From Desulfobacterales bacterium (GTDB taxonomy: Bacteria > Desulfobacterota > Desulfobacteria > Desulfobacterales > JAFDCJ01): 7,483 bases of DNA. The translations under genes and the position numbers were made by a program. Of the stretch, positions 1-6,307 are shown piece by piece. The stretch lies in NCBI GenBank assembly GCA_020345785.1, contig CP070771.1, positions 7,121,198-7,128,680 on the forward strand, written 5' to 3'. Within the stretch, counting starts at the first letter, position 1. Each line of letters opens with the position of its first letter. The notes under the pieces are model-generated. The model ran no database searches. It was not told where the DNA came from and saw only the letters and a program-made list of their open reading frames with translations.

Positions 1-117
1 CTGTCGGGATGAGAATTGAAAAGGTTTTAGCCGTCACAGCGGGAGTATTTTTTGATTGTCCAAACTTAAACAATGCCGCTGTCAAATGAATGGAGATAGA
101 TTTGAGAGGAGACCTTT

Positions 118-666
118 ATGGAACTGGAAATTTTTGAGAAGATGAAAGCACCGGAACTACGCAAATACATCCAATTTCTTTTGTGGCACTATCGCGTCGT
201 AGATGCGTTCTGGTATCTTTATATTGCCGAGCAATTTGACCAGGCCACCGCCGATCAATTGAACGAAAAAGTGTGGGGCAAAGTGGCTGCAATGGCCGCA
301 AAAGATCTTGTCGAGCGGTTCAATATCAGCCAAAAGGGTCTGGATGGATTTGTAAAGACTTTGAAATTTTTTCCGTGGTGCATTCTGGTGGGTTACAAAA
401 TCCAGCAATCACAGGATGAAGTCCTCATTTCCGTACCTGAATGCCCGACCCAGGTGGCACGCACCAGAAGAGGACTCGGCGAATATGACTGCAAAGAAAT
501 GCATAGAGCGGAATTTTCCACGTTTGCCCGGCAAATAGACGAGCGCATTCAGGTCGAATGTTTATTTGCCCCTCCGGATCCCCATCCGGAAAACATGCAT
601 TGTCGGTGGCGGTTTTTCTTAGAGCAGAATACAGATCACAAAGGACAGATGACAGAGGACGGATGA
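118..666 (+). CDS. DUF6125-like accessory protein with repeat-derived C-terminus
   Basis: This 182-residue soluble protein has no signal peptide or membrane segment. The N-terminal half is helical and aromatic-rich ([12 protein letters not shown], residues 21-32). The second half carries a cysteine/histidine pattern: C109-P, C125, H129, C148 followed by APPDPHP, and C162-RW. I recognise this layout from memory as DUF6125, a family of unknown function related to the L-2-amino-thiazoline-4-carboxylate hydrolase-like group and often found in anaerobic Desulfobacterota. The conserved Cys/His residues could bind a metal or cluster, but that is inference. The ATG is well supported by AGGAG at 107-111, six bases upstream. 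The coding frame runs into a heptad repeat at 623, so residues 169-182 (from EQNTDHK onward) are repeat-encoded and the native end was probably near residue 168. Its position ahead of the activases suggests an accessory role in the same pathway. Confidence 0.8.
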   Translation: MELEIFEKMKAPELRKYIQFLLWHYRVVDAFWYLYIAEQFDQATADQLNEKVWGKVAAMAAKDLVERFNISQKGLDGFVKTLKFFPWCILVGYKIQQSQDEVLISVPECPTQVARTRRGLGEYDCKEMHRAEFSTFARQIDERIQVECLFAPPDPHPENMHCRWRFFLEQNTDHKGQMTEDG

Positions 667-837
667 CCCGTCTTCGCTCTTCGAGCTTCGCCGCGGCACG
701 CAGAGGTCAGAGGACCCGTCTTCGTTCTTCGAGCTTCGCCGTGGCACGCAGAGGACGGATGACGGATGACAGAAGGCAGATGACAGAGGGCAGATGACAG
801 AAGGCAGAAAACAGAATGCAGAAGGCAGAGGGCAAAG
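623..837. repeat. Degenerate heptad tandem array (GACAGAN and CTTCGNN families)
   Basis: Nearly the whole stretch divides into 7-base units. 623-664 holds six (agcagaa, tacagat, cacaaag, gacagat, gacagag, gacggat). 665-753 holds units of the cttcgNN type arranged in a 48-base tandem duplication. 754-837 holds twelve in unbroken phase (gacggat twice, gacagaa, ggcagat, gacagag, and so on to ggcaaag). The array starts inside the end of the DUF6125-like gene and fills most of the gap before the next gene. Open frames on both strands here give only low-complexity peptides. It is not a CRISPR array, because there are no unique spacers. Confidence 0.85.
665..760. repeat. Two tandem copies of a 48-base unit
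   Basis: Copy one is 665-712 and copy two 713-760. The first 42 bases agree at 40 positions (C/T changes at 677/725 and 694/742), and the last six diverge. Each unit is itself built from heptads: gacccgt, cttcgNt, cttcgag, cttcgcc, gYggcac, gcagagg, plus a six-base remainder. The unit length is therefore seven heptads minus one base. It is embedded in the larger heptad array, which suggests a local duplication within it. Confidence 0.85.
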
Positions 838-857
838 AGCATAGCGCATAGCGTAGA

Positions 858-885
858 TTGACAACAAATTCTAACCGTCTAAACG
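858..885 (+). promoter_or_regulatory. Weak sigma-70-like promoter candidate
   Basis: A perfect TTGACA at 858-863 is followed after 16 bases by TAAACG (880-885), which matches the -10 consensus at only three positions. It lies just past the repeat array and about 60 bases before the ATG at 946, so it could restart transcription for the unassigned gene. The poor -10 makes this tentative. Confidence 0.25.
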
Positions 886-945
886 GGAATGCGCAACACG
901 TAATTCGAAAGAAAGTTTGGGAATTTAGAAAAAGGAATACGACAA

Positions 946-1533
946 ATGCCGCTGGCCTTTGACTCCCTCAGCCATGGAACCATTGCTTTTGGATTCTTTA
1001 ATATTGAATCCGACATGCTGCTTTGCGACCGCTATTTTTTGTTTGCTACTGAATTTTGTGCCGGTATGGTGGATGTCGCAGAAAATGCCGGTGGACAATC
1101 CTATCAGACCTCCTGGCAGATTCAGTTTATCCAGAAGGATACCGATATCGGAGACTTATCGGGTGCGATTCACGGTGTATGCTTCACCGGCTTTATCGGT
1201 GAGTTGTATCGCCACTTCCCCTTTCCCAAAAAGCCTGAAGATTTCAAACAGAATCCGGAAGGCTATAAAACCCAGGCCAGGATTTCTCAAGTAATTGCCA
1301 AATACGGCGAACCGTTGGAAATCCCCGTTGCAATCATGCCCGATGGCGCAGAAATTCAAATCGGTGACTACCGATTTAACCGGATGCAATTTCAGCAACT
1401 CCTACTATATGTCTGGCGCGGCGGGTTTCCCCGGTGGCGGGATGAAACAAGACCGGCCTATGTGATCCGGATGCGAGATAAACTTTTGCGCAATTGCCGC
1501 GGCATTTTTAAGGGTATTGTTTTTGAGGGTTGA
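946..1533 (+). CDS. Protein of unknown function, 195 residues
   Basis: I do not recognise a named family. The protein is soluble, with no signal peptide or transmembrane helix. It opens with MPLAFDSLSHGTIAFGFFNI, an acidic/aromatic stretch with C27 and C38 follows, and the C-terminal quarter is basic (RWRDETRP, RMRDKLLRNCRG). There are scattered cysteines but no CxxC motif. The reading frame is credible: AAGGA at 932-936 lies nine bases before the ATG, the gene is on the same strand as its neighbours, codon use looks like theirs, and the competing frames are shorter. It sits between the DUF6125-like gene and the first activase, so a role in assembly, substrate handling or regulation of the same system is possible but unproven. 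Its stop codon lies in a ggttga-rich stretch resembling the repeats after 6304. Confidence 0.8.
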   Translation: MPLAFDSLSHGTIAFGFFNIESDMLLCDRYFLFATEFCAGMVDVAENAGGQSYQTSWQIQFIQKDTDIGDLSGAIHGVCFTGFIGELYRHFPFPKKPEDFKQNPEGYKTQARISQVIAKYGEPLEIPVAIMPDGAEIQIGDYRFNRMQFQQLLLYVWRGGFPRWRDETRPAYVIRMRDKLLRNCRGIFKGIVFEG

Positions 1534-1590
1534 GAGGTTTAGGATTGAAAGGTTCAGAAATCAGTGGCGCCGTTGGCCGCCGGGCGGCAA
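1527..1590. other. Repeat-like fragment and GC-rich hairpin after the unassigned gene
   Basis: 1527-1557 (ggttgag, aggttta, gattgaaaggttcag) resembles the left arm of the inverted element at 6309-6328 but does not keep a clean 7-base phase. It is followed by a GC-rich hairpin: 1573-1580 (TTGGCCGC, one bulged G) pairs with 1584-1590 (GCGGCAA) around a three-base loop. No T-run follows directly, so it is not a standard intrinsic terminator. It may be a processing or mRNA-stabilising structure between the unassigned gene and the activases. Confidence 0.4.
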
Positions 1591-1658
1591 GTCTAAGCAT
1601 AGGCCGTTTTTAAATCTGGACATTTTGGACCCTTGTTTAATACAGAGGTTAATTGAAA

Positions 1659-2432
1659 ATGATAACAGCAGGAATTGATTGTGGTGCCAAAAACACCAAA
1701 ACAGTTATTCTGAAAGACGGTAAAATCGTCGGTAAGGCCAAGGTCCTGACTGGATTTGACCGGCTAAAAGCTGTTGAGGATTCTTTGAACAATGCTATCC
1801 GGGAAGCCGGCATTGTCCGGGAAGACATCCAACGAATTTGTGGGACCGGATCCGGTAGAAATTCGATTAAAATGGCGGATGATGATGTCGATGACATCAA
1901 AGCGATGTCAAAAGGAGCCTATTTTTACTTTCCAACTGCCCGGACGGTCACCGATGTCGGTGCCGAGGAAGGCAAAGCTGCCAAAATTGATGAGAAAGGC
2001 AATCCAGTTGATTTTGCCATCAATGAAAAGTGTGCCGCCGGTGCCGGTGCTTTTATCGAGGCAATGGCCCGCGCGCTCGAGGTTACCCTTGAAGAGATGG
2101 GCACGCTTGCTCTGCAATCGGATAAAGAAATCCCTATGAACGCCCAGTGTGTGATTTTTGCAGAATCAGAGGTCGTCGGCTTGATTCATGCCAAGACGGA
2201 CAAATCGGATATCAGCAAGGCGATCCACGACTCCATGGCCGACCGGATTGGATCGATGATTCGGCGCATCGGGCTTAACAAAGATATTGCCATGCTCGGC
2301 GGCGTCGGCCACAACCCCGGATTTATGGCGGCCATAAAAAAAGTGCTTAAAATCGATAAGATATTGATCCCGGATGCGCCGGAATATGGGGCGGCCGTGG
2401 GCGCCGCAGTTGTGGCGGCGGAGGATGTCTGA
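1659..2432 (+). CDS. Acyl-CoA dehydratase/benzoyl-CoA reductase activase, BzdP/BcrD-like
   Basis: This is a 257-residue BadF/BadG/BcrA/BcrD-type ATPase of the ASKHA (actin/Hsp70-like) fold. Family members hydrolyse ATP to drive low-potential electron transfer from a [4Fe-4S] cluster to a dehydratase or aryl-CoA reductase. Visible are the phosphate-1 loop GIDCGAKNTK (5-14), the GTGSGR segment (62-67), the cluster ligand in NEKCAAGAG (C125), a second cysteine in NAQC (C164), and the C-terminal GGVGHNPG. C125 and C164 are 39 residues apart, the same spacing as the cluster cysteines C127/C166 of 2-hydroxyglutaryl-CoA dehydratase component A. The usual DxGGQD loop is replaced by DVGAEEG (99-105). 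I start at ATG 1659, ten bases after GAGG; an upstream in-frame TTG at 1653 is only four bases from it. The full-length protein pairs with the next gene. I have not given a symbol because P/D/A-type assignment needs a tree. Confidence 0.88.
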   Translation: MITAGIDCGAKNTKTVILKDGKIVGKAKVLTGFDRLKAVEDSLNNAIREAGIVREDIQRICGTGSGRNSIKMADDDVDDIKAMSKGAYFYFPTARTVTDVGAEEGKAAKIDEKGNPVDFAINEKCAAGAGAFIEAMARALEVTLEEMGTLALQSDKEIPMNAQCVIFAESEVVGLIHAKTDKSDISKAIHDSMADRIGSMIRRIGLNKDIAMLGGVGHNPGFMAAIKKVLKIDKILIPDAPEYGAAVGAAVVAAEDV

Positions 2433-2452
2433 TTTTTTATTATTTCACCGCC

Positions 2453-2486
2453 CGAGCTTGCATCCCGCCTCGCGGGGCTGCACTCG
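2453..2486 (+). other. Interrupted GC-rich hairpin between the two activase genes
   Basis: CGAG 2453-2456 pairs with CTCG 2483-2486, TGCA 2459-2462 with TGCA 2479-2482, and CCCGC 2464-2468 with GCGGG 2472-2476 around the loop CTC. That makes 13 base pairs with small bulges, 20 bases after the activase-1 stop. No T-run follows. It may stabilise the upstream message or set the relative expression of the two subunits. Confidence 0.5.
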
Positions 2487-2546
2487 AGACACCGAGGACG
2501 CGGAGTTGATTTGTCTTTTCACTATGTGCTTATTTCGCTGGGATAA

Positions 2547-2574
2547 CCCGAATAACCAATAACAAATAGCCAAT
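2547..2574. repeat. AACCAAT heptads ahead of activase 2
   Basis: Four heptads in phase: cccgaat, aaccaat, aacaaat, agccaat. The last three match the trio at 3756-3776 at all but two positions. The block ends 21 bases before the ATG at 2596. The same motif lies just before the next gene, so it recurs ahead of two starts. Confidence 0.65.
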
Positions 2575-2595
2575 CTGATATTGGAAATTAAATAA

Positions 2596-3486
2596 ATGGC
2601 TAAAGAACAAAAGTCAGAGTTCTGGCGATGGCCCGAATCCAACTGGAAACATCGCGATCTCGATTGGAAGGCCGCACGGTATGTTACCGTCGGCATCGAC
2701 GTGGGATCGGTCAGTTCTCAAGCCGTTATTATGACTGACGGAAAAATATTTGCCTACGGCAACATGCGAACGGGATCGGACAGCCCCAACAGTGCCCGCA
2801 ATGCTTTTAAGTTCGCCCTGGAGGCGACCGATATGCCCGCAGATCGAATGGATTACTGCGTCGGGACCGGCTACGGCCGGGTCAATGTTCCTTTTGCGGA
2901 TCGGTCTATTACCGAAATTGCCTGTCATGCACGAGGCGCCAACTTCATCTATGGGCCCCAGGTCCGAACGGTTTTAGATGTCGGTGGCCAGGATATAAAA
3001 GCCATCCAGTGCGACGAAAAAGGCAAGGTCACCAATTTTTTGATGAACGATAAATGCGCGGCCGGCACAGGGCGCGGCATGGAGGTATTTGCCGACTTGC
3101 TGGGTGTATCCATTAACAAAGTCGGTGATATTTCCTTTGAATACCAGGGCGATGAACCTGAGGCGGTTTCCAGTGAGTGTGTTGTATATGCCAAATCCGA
3201 AGCTACCGGCCTTCTGCGCAAAGGCTGGGGCAAGGAGAAAGTGCTTGCGGCTTACTGTCGGGCAATGGCCGATCGAATATACTCGCTGGTTGAGAGAGCC
3301 GGCGTCAAAGCCGAGTTTGCCGTGACCGGCGGAATGGCCAAAAATCGCGGCGTCATGGATCGACTGATGCCCCTGATCGGTATGGAGCGCATGAAAACCG
3401 ACTGGGACCCCCAGATTGCGGGTGCGGTCGGAGCCGCCCTTTTTGGTTATGCCATGTGTCAGAAAGGGAAAGGTCGCCGGAAGTAA
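2596..3486 (+). CDS. bzdQ: Benzoyl-CoA reductase activase subunit, BzdQ-like
   Basis: This 296-residue protein is close to the roughly 293-residue BzdQ family of class I (ATP-dependent) benzoyl-CoA reductases. After a tryptophan-rich N-terminal extension (FWRWPESNW, W24) come the phosphate-1 loop GIDVGSVSSQ (33-42), MRTGSDSP, GTGYGRVNVPFA (90-101), ITEIACHARGAN (105-116), the canonical phosphate-2 loop DVGGQD (128-133), NDKCAAGTGRGMEV with cluster cysteine C154, and SSECVVYAKSEA with C195. A GGMAKN adenosine-site motif lies near the C-terminus. It would act in the cytoplasm with activase 1 to energise electrons for aromatic ring reduction. Only a weak GGA (2583-2585) precedes the ATG, but the N-terminal extension fits this family, so the start is kept. 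The 163-base gap from activase 1 is wide for subunits expected to be co-expressed. A related dehydratase activator role is possible if the missing partner is not a ring reductase. Confidence 0.85.
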   Translation: MAKEQKSEFWRWPESNWKHRDLDWKAARYVTVGIDVGSVSSQAVIMTDGKIFAYGNMRTGSDSPNSARNAFKFALEATDMPADRMDYCVGTGYGRVNVPFADRSITEIACHARGANFIYGPQVRTVLDVGGQDIKAIQCDEKGKVTNFLMNDKCAAGTGRGMEVFADLLGVSINKVGDISFEYQGDEPEAVSSECVVYAKSEATGLLRKGWGKEKVLAAYCRAMADRIYSLVERAGVKAEFAVTGGMAKNRGVMDRLMPLIGMERMKTDWDPQIAGAVGAALFGYAMCQKGKGRRK

Positions 3487-3496
3487 ATGGTTATGT

Positions 3497-3545
3497 GATC
3501 GAAAAACCTTCCTCTGATGGAAGCCCCGGAGAGGTTTGACCGATC
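3497..3545 (+). other. Interrupted stem-loop after activase 2
   Basis: GATCG 3497-3501 pairs with CGATC 3541-3545, and AAACCT 3504-3509 with AGGTTT 3532-3537. Inside, either CCTCT 3511-3515 with AGAGG 3530-3534 or CTTCC 3508-3512 with GGAAG 3519-3523 can form, so the interior has two exclusive folds. It starts 11 bases past the stop codon and has no T-run. Confidence 0.4.
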
Positions 3546-3561
3546 AGAAGAAAAATTTGAA

Positions 3562-3739
3562 AAAGCACGAAATTCGAATATCGAAATCCGAAACAAATCC
3601 GAAATCCGAATGATCCAATGACCAAAACAACATTTGTATAGAGTGCGTCATATTGCTATCTTTACAATGTGTTAGTGCTGCTATTGTTTAGAATTTCGAA
3701 TTTCGTGCTTTGAATTTTGGATTTTGAATGATGAGAATT
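3562..3739. repeat. Heptad-built inverted-repeat element (CGAAATY family)
   Basis: A perfect 17-base inverted repeat, aaagcacgaaattcgaa at 3562-3578, has its complement at 3695-3711, 116 bases apart. Both sides extend as 7-base units: left 3568-3630 (cgaaatt, cgaatat, cgaaatc, cgaaaca, aatccga twice, atgatcc, aatgacc), right 3691-3739 (gaatttc twice, gtgcttt, gaatttt, ggatttt, gaatgat). The middle (about 3631-3690) is non-repetitive. It encodes no protein and resembles a MITE-like or hairpin-forming intergenic element. Confidence 0.75.
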
Positions 3740-3748
3740 TGTATCTAT

Positions 3749-3776
3749 TACCAGTAACTAATAACAAATAACCAAC
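3749..3776. repeat. AACCAAT heptads just before the oxidoreductase start
   Basis: Four heptads, taccagt, aactaat, aacaaat, aaccaac, end five bases before the ATG at 3782. They occupy the place where a Shine-Dalgarno sequence would be expected, and none is visible. They match the block at 2554-2574 almost exactly. Confidence 0.65.
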
Positions 3777-3781
3777 AAGCC

Positions 3782-6304
3782 ATGGATACAGTAGATTTGA
3801 GCATCGACGGGCGCCAGCTGCAGGTGCCGGTTGGAACCACTATTCTGGAGGCTGCCAGAAGTGCAGATATTTATATCCCAACGCTGTGTTATCATCCGGA
3901 TCTGCCGCCCGCCAAAGGTAGCCAAGCTGCCCGAATTATTTTTCAGGGTGACCGCAAAATCGAAAACGCTGGGCCGGGCGAACACGGTCAGGGCTGCGGA
4001 CTTTGTGTGGTGGAGGTCGAGGGAATCGACGACCTGGTGGGTTCCTGTGACACCGAAGTTGCAGAATCGATGACAGTTGCCACGACTAATGACCGCATCA
4101 AGGCGGCGCGGCAGGAAAAACTGGTGCCTATCATGATTCGACACCGGCACGCCTGCCTGACCTGCGCCCAGCAGGAGGGGTGTCCGCGCACCCAGTGTTC
4201 AAGCAATGTGCCTGAAAATGAACGCTGCTGTCCGCAATTCGGTCATTGTGAGTTGCAGAACGTGGCGAACTATGTCGGCCTAGCGGATTCTACGCCTAAA
4301 TGGGTTGCCACGCATCTGACCGTGATCAAAAATCATCCGCTGTTTACGAGAGACGATAACCTGTGCATCGGTTGCACGCGCTGTGTGCGGGCCTGCCGTG
4401 ATTTGAGGGGCATTGAAGCCATCGGTTTCGTGTATGATCAAAATGGGCGGGTTCAGATCGGAACTCTGGCTGAAACCCTGGAAGATTCCGGCTGTAAATT
4501 TTGTACCGCCTGTGTGGAAGTTTGTCCGACCGGGGCCCTGGTGGATAAAGATCTAGAAGCCGCAACCCGCAGGGAGGATCTTGTGCCCTGCCAAGCTGCC
4601 TGCCCGGCTCACATCGACGTGCCCGGCTATCTGCGCATGATCGCTTTGGGAAAAGCCGACGGGGCCAATGCAATTATTCGAGAAAAGGTTCCATTCCCGG
4701 GGGTGTTGGGCCGGGTTTGCATTCATCCGTGTGAGCAAGTCTGCCGCCGGGGTGAAGTCAACCAGCCCATTTCGATTTGCGCCCTCAAAAGATATGCGGC
4801 CGACAACGAAAACGGCTTCTGGAAAAAGCATAGCAAAGCCGCACGAGACAGCGGCCAAAAAGTGGCGGTGATCGGGGCCGGTCCAGCGGGTTTGACGGCT
4901 GCCTTTTATCTGCGCAAGCAGGGTCATGCCGTAACTCTTTTCGATTGCCGCAGTCAGGCCGGCGGCATGATGCGCTACGGCATCCCGGAATATCGTCTGC
5001 CCCGAGCGCTATTGGACAGTGAGATCAAAGACATCATGGATCTGGGTATAGATTTTAAACCGAACCAATGTCTCGGTCGCGATTTTTCCCTGGATCTCTT
5101 GATAAATGACGGTTTTGATGCCGTTTTTTTAGGCCTCGGCGCCCAGCAGAGCCGGCGCATTCAACTGGAAGGCTGCAACACGTCCGATGTGGTGGGGGGC
5201 ATTGAATTTTTGCGAAAGATAGCCGCGGGCGAAAAGGTCCAATTGAAGGACAGCGTGATTGTGATCGGCGGAGGCAGTGTGGCCGTAGATGCGGCGCTCA
5301 CGGCCTTGCGCTGTGGGGCCAAGGAAGTCAAAATGGCCTGTCTGGAATGCCTGGATGAGATGCCGGCCGGTCCTTGGGAAATTGCATGGGCGCGGACTGA
5401 GGGGGTGAAGATTATGCCTTCCCGGGGACCCGATAAAATTATTCTTCAGGATGGCAAGGTGACCGGCATGGACCTCAAAGAATGTACCTGCATATTTGAT
5501 GAGCGGGGTAATTTTTGTCCTGAGTTCAGTGATAAAAAAGAGTGCATTCCGGTGGATCAGGTCATCATGGCGGTGGGGCAGGCGGCCGATCTTTCTTTTC
5601 TGGAAAACGACAGCAGGCTTAAGACCGCGAACGGCTTCATTGTTGTCAATGAAAGTACCCTGGAGACCGATCTGAGGGGCGTTTATGCCGGAGGGGATAT
5701 TGTCAAGGCTCCCGGCGCCGTCATTTATGCCATTGCCGCCGGTCGCCGGGCAGCCGAATCCATTGACCGGGCCCTGGGAGGAACCGGAAATATCGATGAG
5801 GTTCTTTTCGCTCGCGGCGATCCGGAACCGCATCTGGGTCGCGACGACGGATTTGCTTTTAAATCCCGGGTGAAGATGCCGGTGCTTGATCCGGCAACCC
5901 GCATCAAAAGCTTCGAAGAAGTTGCCACTGGTTTCAGCAATGACCAGGCTGTCAAGGAAGCCGCCCGCTGTCTGCAGTGTGATCTGCGGTTGCAAATCGG
6001 CTGCAACCCCGCACCACCGCGCGCATGGTTGCCTTTTGATGAAGCAAAAGTATCAGAGGTGCCGGAAACCGAAGGCGTTTTTCAATTGCTGGATGACGAT
6101 CGCAATGTCCTGGCCATCAAGGGGACGGCCAACCTGCGGCAGGAGCTCCTGCTTGCGTTGGAAGAAAATGATCATATCGCTTGGTTTGAATTTGAAGAAG
6201 ATAAAATGTATACCAAGCGGGAAAGTGAGCTGATCCAGAAATATTTGCAGGAGCGCGGTGAGATGCCCGGCGGCGGCGCAGATGATCTGGATGAGCTGTT
6301 TTGA
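3782..6304 (+). CDS. NuoG/GltD-type FAD, NAD(P)H and multi-Fe-S oxidoreductase with a GIY-YIG-like tail
   Basis: This 840-residue cytoplasmic electron-transfer protein is probably an NAD(P)H:ferredoxin-type oxidoreductase feeding the activases. In order it has: a NuoG-like [2Fe-2S] domain (C36, C72, C75, C89, with about 20 extra residues after C36); a NuoG-like His/Cys cluster region (H121-x3-C125-x2-C128-x5-C134, then four extra Cys and GHCELQ at C156); a two-[4Fe-4S] ferredoxin domain (C195, C198, C201, C205; C238, C241, C244, C248); and a GltD/DPYD-like Fe-S segment (C270, C274, C313, C317, C321, C333). These are followed by FAD-binding GAGPAG (365-370), NAD(P)-binding GGGSVAVD (496-503), and the FAD C-terminal GGD (637-639). 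Residues 764-840 look like a degenerate GIY-YIG domain. The start is set by the first strand of the ferredoxin fold, as no Shine-Dalgarno is visible. It is BzdV-like in its core but much longer. The electron acceptor cannot be read from the sequence. Confidence 0.88.
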   Translation: MDTVDLSIDGRQLQVPVGTTILEAARSADIYIPTLCYHPDLPPAKGSQAARIIFQGDRKIENAGPGEHGQGCGLCVVEVEGIDDLVGSCDTEVAESMTVATTNDRIKAARQEKLVPIMIRHRHACLTCAQQEGCPRTQCSSNVPENERCCPQFGHCELQNVANYVGLADSTPKWVATHLTVIKNHPLFTRDDNLCIGCTRCVRACRDLRGIEAIGFVYDQNGRVQIGTLAETLEDSGCKFCTACVEVCPTGALVDKDLEAATRREDLVPCQAACPAHIDVPGYLRMIALGKADGANAIIREKVPFPGVLGRVCIHPCEQVCRRGEVNQPISICALKRYAADNENGFWKKHSKAARDSGQKVAVIGAGPAGLTAAFYLRKQGHAVTLFDCRSQAGGMMRYGIPEYRLPRALLDSEIKDIMDLGIDFKPNQCLGRDFSLDLLINDGFDAVFLGLGAQQSRRIQLEGCNTSDVVGGIEFLRKIAAGEKVQLKDSVIVIGGGSVAVDAALTALRCGAKEVKMACLECLDEMPAGPWEIAWARTEGVKIMPSRGPDKIILQDGKVTGMDLKECTCIFDERGNFCPEFSDKKECIPVDQVIMAVGQAADLSFLENDSRLKTANGFIVVNESTLETDLRGVYAGGDIVKAPGAVIYAIAAGRRAAESIDRALGGTGNIDEVLFARGDPEPHLGRDDGFAFKSRVKMPVLDPATRIKSFEEVATGFSNDQAVKEAARCLQCDLRLQIGCNPAPPRAWLPFDEAKVSEVPETEGVFQLLDDDRNVLAIKGTANLRQELLLALEENDHIAWFEFEEDKMYTKRESELIQKYLQERGEMPGGGADDLDELF

Positions 6305-6307
6305 AAC

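Noticed and set aside
3..89. Tail of an upstream gene entering the window
   Set aside because: The frame is open to a TGA at 87-89, but 28 codons without a recognisable motif cannot be told from chance; other frames stop at 10-12 and 17-19.
623..837. Possible CRISPR array
   Set aside because: Units are 7 bases, directly adjacent and degenerate; there are no constant repeats with unique spacers and no cas genes.
558..867. Open frames on both strands through the repeat array, with repeated RSSSFA or CVPRRSSK peptides
   Set aside because: They are translations of the heptad and 48-base repeats, with no ribosome site and no conserved domain.
1573..1614. Intrinsic terminator after the unassigned gene
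   Set aside because: The GC-rich hairpin ends at 1590 while the T-run starts at 1607; the two are too far apart for a standard terminator.
1653..1658. TTG as the start of activase 1
   Set aside because: It is only four bases from the GAGG, while the ATG at 1659 has normal spacing and gives the usual family N-terminus.
3757..4150. Minus-strand open frame of 130 codons over the start of the oxidoreductase
   Set aside because: It overlaps conserved ferredoxin-domain coding sequence and has no recognisable features.
5129..5995. 288-codon open frame on the minus strand
   Set aside because: It lies fully inside the well-supported oxidoreductase gene, and its translation has no recognisable motifs; it is an antisense shadow.
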